Shown in pieces: positions 5,437-6,795 of a stretch of 6,795 nt of DNA. The translations under genes were made by a program, and so were the position numbers. Every line of letters starts with the position of its first letter. Positions within the stretch are counted from its first letter, which is position 1. This DNA is from Gammaproteobacteria bacterium (lineage in GTDB: Bacteria > Pseudomonadota > Gammaproteobacteria > GCA-001735895): contig JAPUFZ010000269.1 in the NCBI GenBank assembly GCA_027293245.1, forward strand, positions 1-6,795, written 5' to 3'. The notes beneath the pieces are model-generated. The model saw only the letters and a list, made by a program, of their open reading frames with translations. It was not told the DNA's origin and did no database searches.

Positions 5437-6459
5437 CTAGAGATCTATTTCACCCTGTCCCGTTGGTTTAAGCCCAAAGTGCAAATAAGCCAGCGATGTT
5501 ACCACACGGCCTCGTGGTGTTCGCATCAAAAAACCCTGCTGGATCAGATAAGGCTCGATGACATCTTCGATCGTGCCCCGCTCTTCACCAATAGCAGCGG
5601 CCAGGTTCTCGACACCTACCGGCCCACCTTCAAATTTTTCAATTAACAGCAGGATTAGACGCCTGTCCATATGATCCAGGCCAGACTGATCAACCTTCAA
5701 CATGTCAAGCGCGGCATTGGCAACCTCTACACTGATGACCCCATCGGCCTTTACCTGGGCATAGTCCCGGGCTCGTCTTAACAATCGGTTGGCTATTCTG
5801 GGTGTGCCACGCGAGCGCTGCGCAATTTCCCGGGCTCCGCCCTTGCCTATTTCAATACCGAGCAACACTGCGGAACGAAGAATAATCCTACTCAGGTCTT
5901 CACTCGAATAAAATTCAAGTCGTTGCACAATGCCGAATCGGTCGCGCAACGGCGAAGTTAGCAGACCGGCTCGCGTGGTCGCACCCACCAGCGTGAAAGG
6001 CGGCAGATCGAGCTTGATTGATCTCGCCGCGGGTCCATCGCCGATCATGATGTCGAGCTGGTAATCTTCCATGGCCGGATAGAGTATTTCTTCTACCACC
6101 GGACTGAGGCGATGAATTTCATCGATAAACAATACATCGTGCTCTTCCAGATTAGTCAAAATCGCTGCCAGATCACCTGGCTTTTCGATAACCGGGCCCG
6201 ATGTCTGTCGCAAACCAACCTGCAATTCATTGGCAATGATATGTGACAAAGTCGTTTTACCGAGGCCTGGTGGCCCGAATACCAGTACGTGATCCAGGGC
6301 CTCGTTTCGTTTTTTGGCAGCCTGAATGAAAATCTCCATCTGCTCACAGACTTCGTTCTGACCGACGTAATCCTCTAGCAATTTCGGTCGTAAGGTCCGC
6401 TCCTGCGAACTTTCTTCCGGGCTCGACTGTGGGTTAATCAGACGTTCCTGGTCTATCAT
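5437..6459 (-). CDS. ruvB: Holliday junction branch-migration ATPase RuvB
   Basis: The hexameric AAA+ motor (340 residues) that, with RuvA, drives branch migration of Holliday junctions in recombinational repair. Walker A is GPPGLGKTT (62-70), Walker B with the DEIH box is LFIDEIH (110-116), sensor 1 is GATTRAG (159-165), the arginine finger is R174 in LRDRFG, and sensor 2 is [13 protein letters not shown] (217-229). A winged-helix DNA-binding domain ends the protein, including [16 protein letters not shown] and RTPRGR. Length is standard. The ATG overlaps the ruvA stop (ATGA), so the two genes are translationally coupled. GGTGA four bases upstream is the ribosome site and lies in the loop of a small hairpin. 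Confidence 0.98.
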   Translation of the reverse strand: MIDQERLINPQSSPEESSQERTLRPKLLEDYVGQNEVCEQMEIFIQAAKKRNEALDHVLVFGPPGLGKTTLSHIIANELQVGLRQTSGPVIEKPGDLAAILTNLEEHDVLFIDEIHRLSPVVEEILYPAMEDYQLDIMIGDGPAARSIKLDLPPFTLVGATTRAGLLTSPLRDRFGIVQRLEFYSSEDLSRIILRSAVLLGIEIGKGGAREIAQRSRGTPRIANRLLRRARDYAQVKADGVISVEVANAALDMLKVDQSGLDHMDRRLILLLIEKFEGGPVGVENLAAAIGEERGTIEDVIEPYLIQQGFLMRTPRGRVVTSLAYLHFGLKPTGQGEIDL

Positions 6460-6795
6460 CGGATCACCGATGCCTGTAATGCTTTTTTGATTAGCGCAGC
6501 AGCATTCTTATCCTGACCAACACTGGGTTCCACCTGTCGGATCATTTTTTCGGCATCGGCAGGTTTATAACCCAGCGCCTGTAACGCCTCCACGGCTTCA
6601 TTTTTACTCGACAGGTCCCGCGCTGCTGAGGCTGTGCCCGTTTCCGAAGTGACCTGACCAGCATCCAGTAAATCCTCTACCTTATCGCGCATTTCAATAA
6701 TCAATCGCTCGGCAGTTTTTTTACCCACCCCGGGTAAGCGCGTCAAAGTAACAATATCGCCCTGTAATACGCAGTGCGCGAACGCCTGATCGTTG
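6456..6795 (-). CDS. ruvA: Holliday junction DNA-binding protein RuvA, C-terminal 112 residues
   Basis: The tetrameric protein that clamps the four-way junction and loads RuvB. The open frame continues to the window edge (first whole codon 6794-6792), so the start is outside; the full protein is about 200 residues and roughly 90 are missing. The visible part starts in domain II, with the second helix-hairpin-helix [15 protein letters not shown], then a flexible acidic linker, then domain III (last 50 residues or so: [21 protein letters not shown]), which binds RuvB. The TGA stop overlaps the ruvB ATG. A TTG at 6746-6744 could be mistaken for a start but is an internal leucine before the hairpin motif. 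Confidence 0.96.
   Translation of the reverse strand, partial: NDQAFAHCVLQGDIVTLTRLPGVGKKTAERLIIEMRDKVEDLLDAGQVTSETGTASAARDLSSKNEAVEALQALGYKPADAEKMIRQVEPSVGQDKNAAALIKKALQASVIR
6457..6472 (-). promoter_or_regulatory. Hairpin covering the ruvB ribosome site and start codon
   Basis: On the minus strand CATCGG (6472-6467), loop TGAT, and CCGATG (6462-6457) form a perfect six-base-pair hairpin whose last three bases are the ruvB ATG. The GGTGA ribosome site spans stem and loop. Ribosomes finishing ruvA would open it, which would make ruvB translation depend on ruvA. The repeat is visible; the regulatory role is inferred. Confidence 0.4.

Noticed and set aside
6744..6746. TTG as a start for a short RuvA
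   Set aside because: The frame continues upstream to the window edge with RuvA-like sequence ([15 protein letters not shown]), so this is an internal leucine of a gene cut by the window.

Overview
The window is a near-complete tol-pal cell-envelope operon of a Gram-negative bacterium, with the ruvAB Holliday-junction genes upstream of it. All of these genes are on the minus strand. At the left end, just past the operon, lies a tRNA-Lys gene that carries the end of an integrated mobile element. The combination ruvA-ruvB-tolQ-tolR-tolA-tolB-pal-cpoB-tRNA-Lys, together with the protein sequences (Pal, TolB, TolQ and RuvB all read like gammaproteobacterial family members), points to a gammaproteobacterium. 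I cannot name a genus. Base composition looks moderate, close to half GC by eye.

Reading in the direction of transcription (right to left): the 3' part of ruvA (6456-6795, cut by the window edge) overlaps ruvB (5437-6459) by four bases. A 67-base gap follows, then tolQ (4695-5369). A second gap of 98 bases holds a 28-codon open frame. Then come tolR (4165-4596), tolA (3260-4165, GTG start sharing one base with the tolR stop), tolB (1954-3258), pal (1355-1927) and cpoB (450-1352), all tightly packed. A 136-base intergenic stretch (314-449) holds two inverted repeats and a good sigma-70-like promoter for tRNA-Lys(UUU) (238-313).

Beyond the tRNA 3' end, on the opposite strand, positions 1-161 encode the last 52 residues of a tyrosine recombinase (phage-type integrase) with its HxxR, histidine and tyrosine active-site residues in place. 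Between its stop codon and the tRNA CCA end lies an AT-rich 76-base stretch with an imperfect tandem repeat. This is the classic layout of an integrative element inserted in the 3' end of a tRNA gene, and the rest of the element should lie to the left of the window.

How the genes work together: TolQ, TolR and TolA form the proton-driven inner-membrane motor. TolB and the lipoprotein Pal are the periplasmic and outer-membrane partners. CpoB couples the system to peptidoglycan synthesis at division. RuvA and RuvB drive branch migration of Holliday junctions and are functionally unrelated, although the ruv-tol linkage is common in this group. The thioesterase gene ybgC, usual between ruvB and tolQ, is not here. 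No wholly new system is visible. The parts most worth a second look are the integrase/tRNA junction and the tolQ-tolR spacer.
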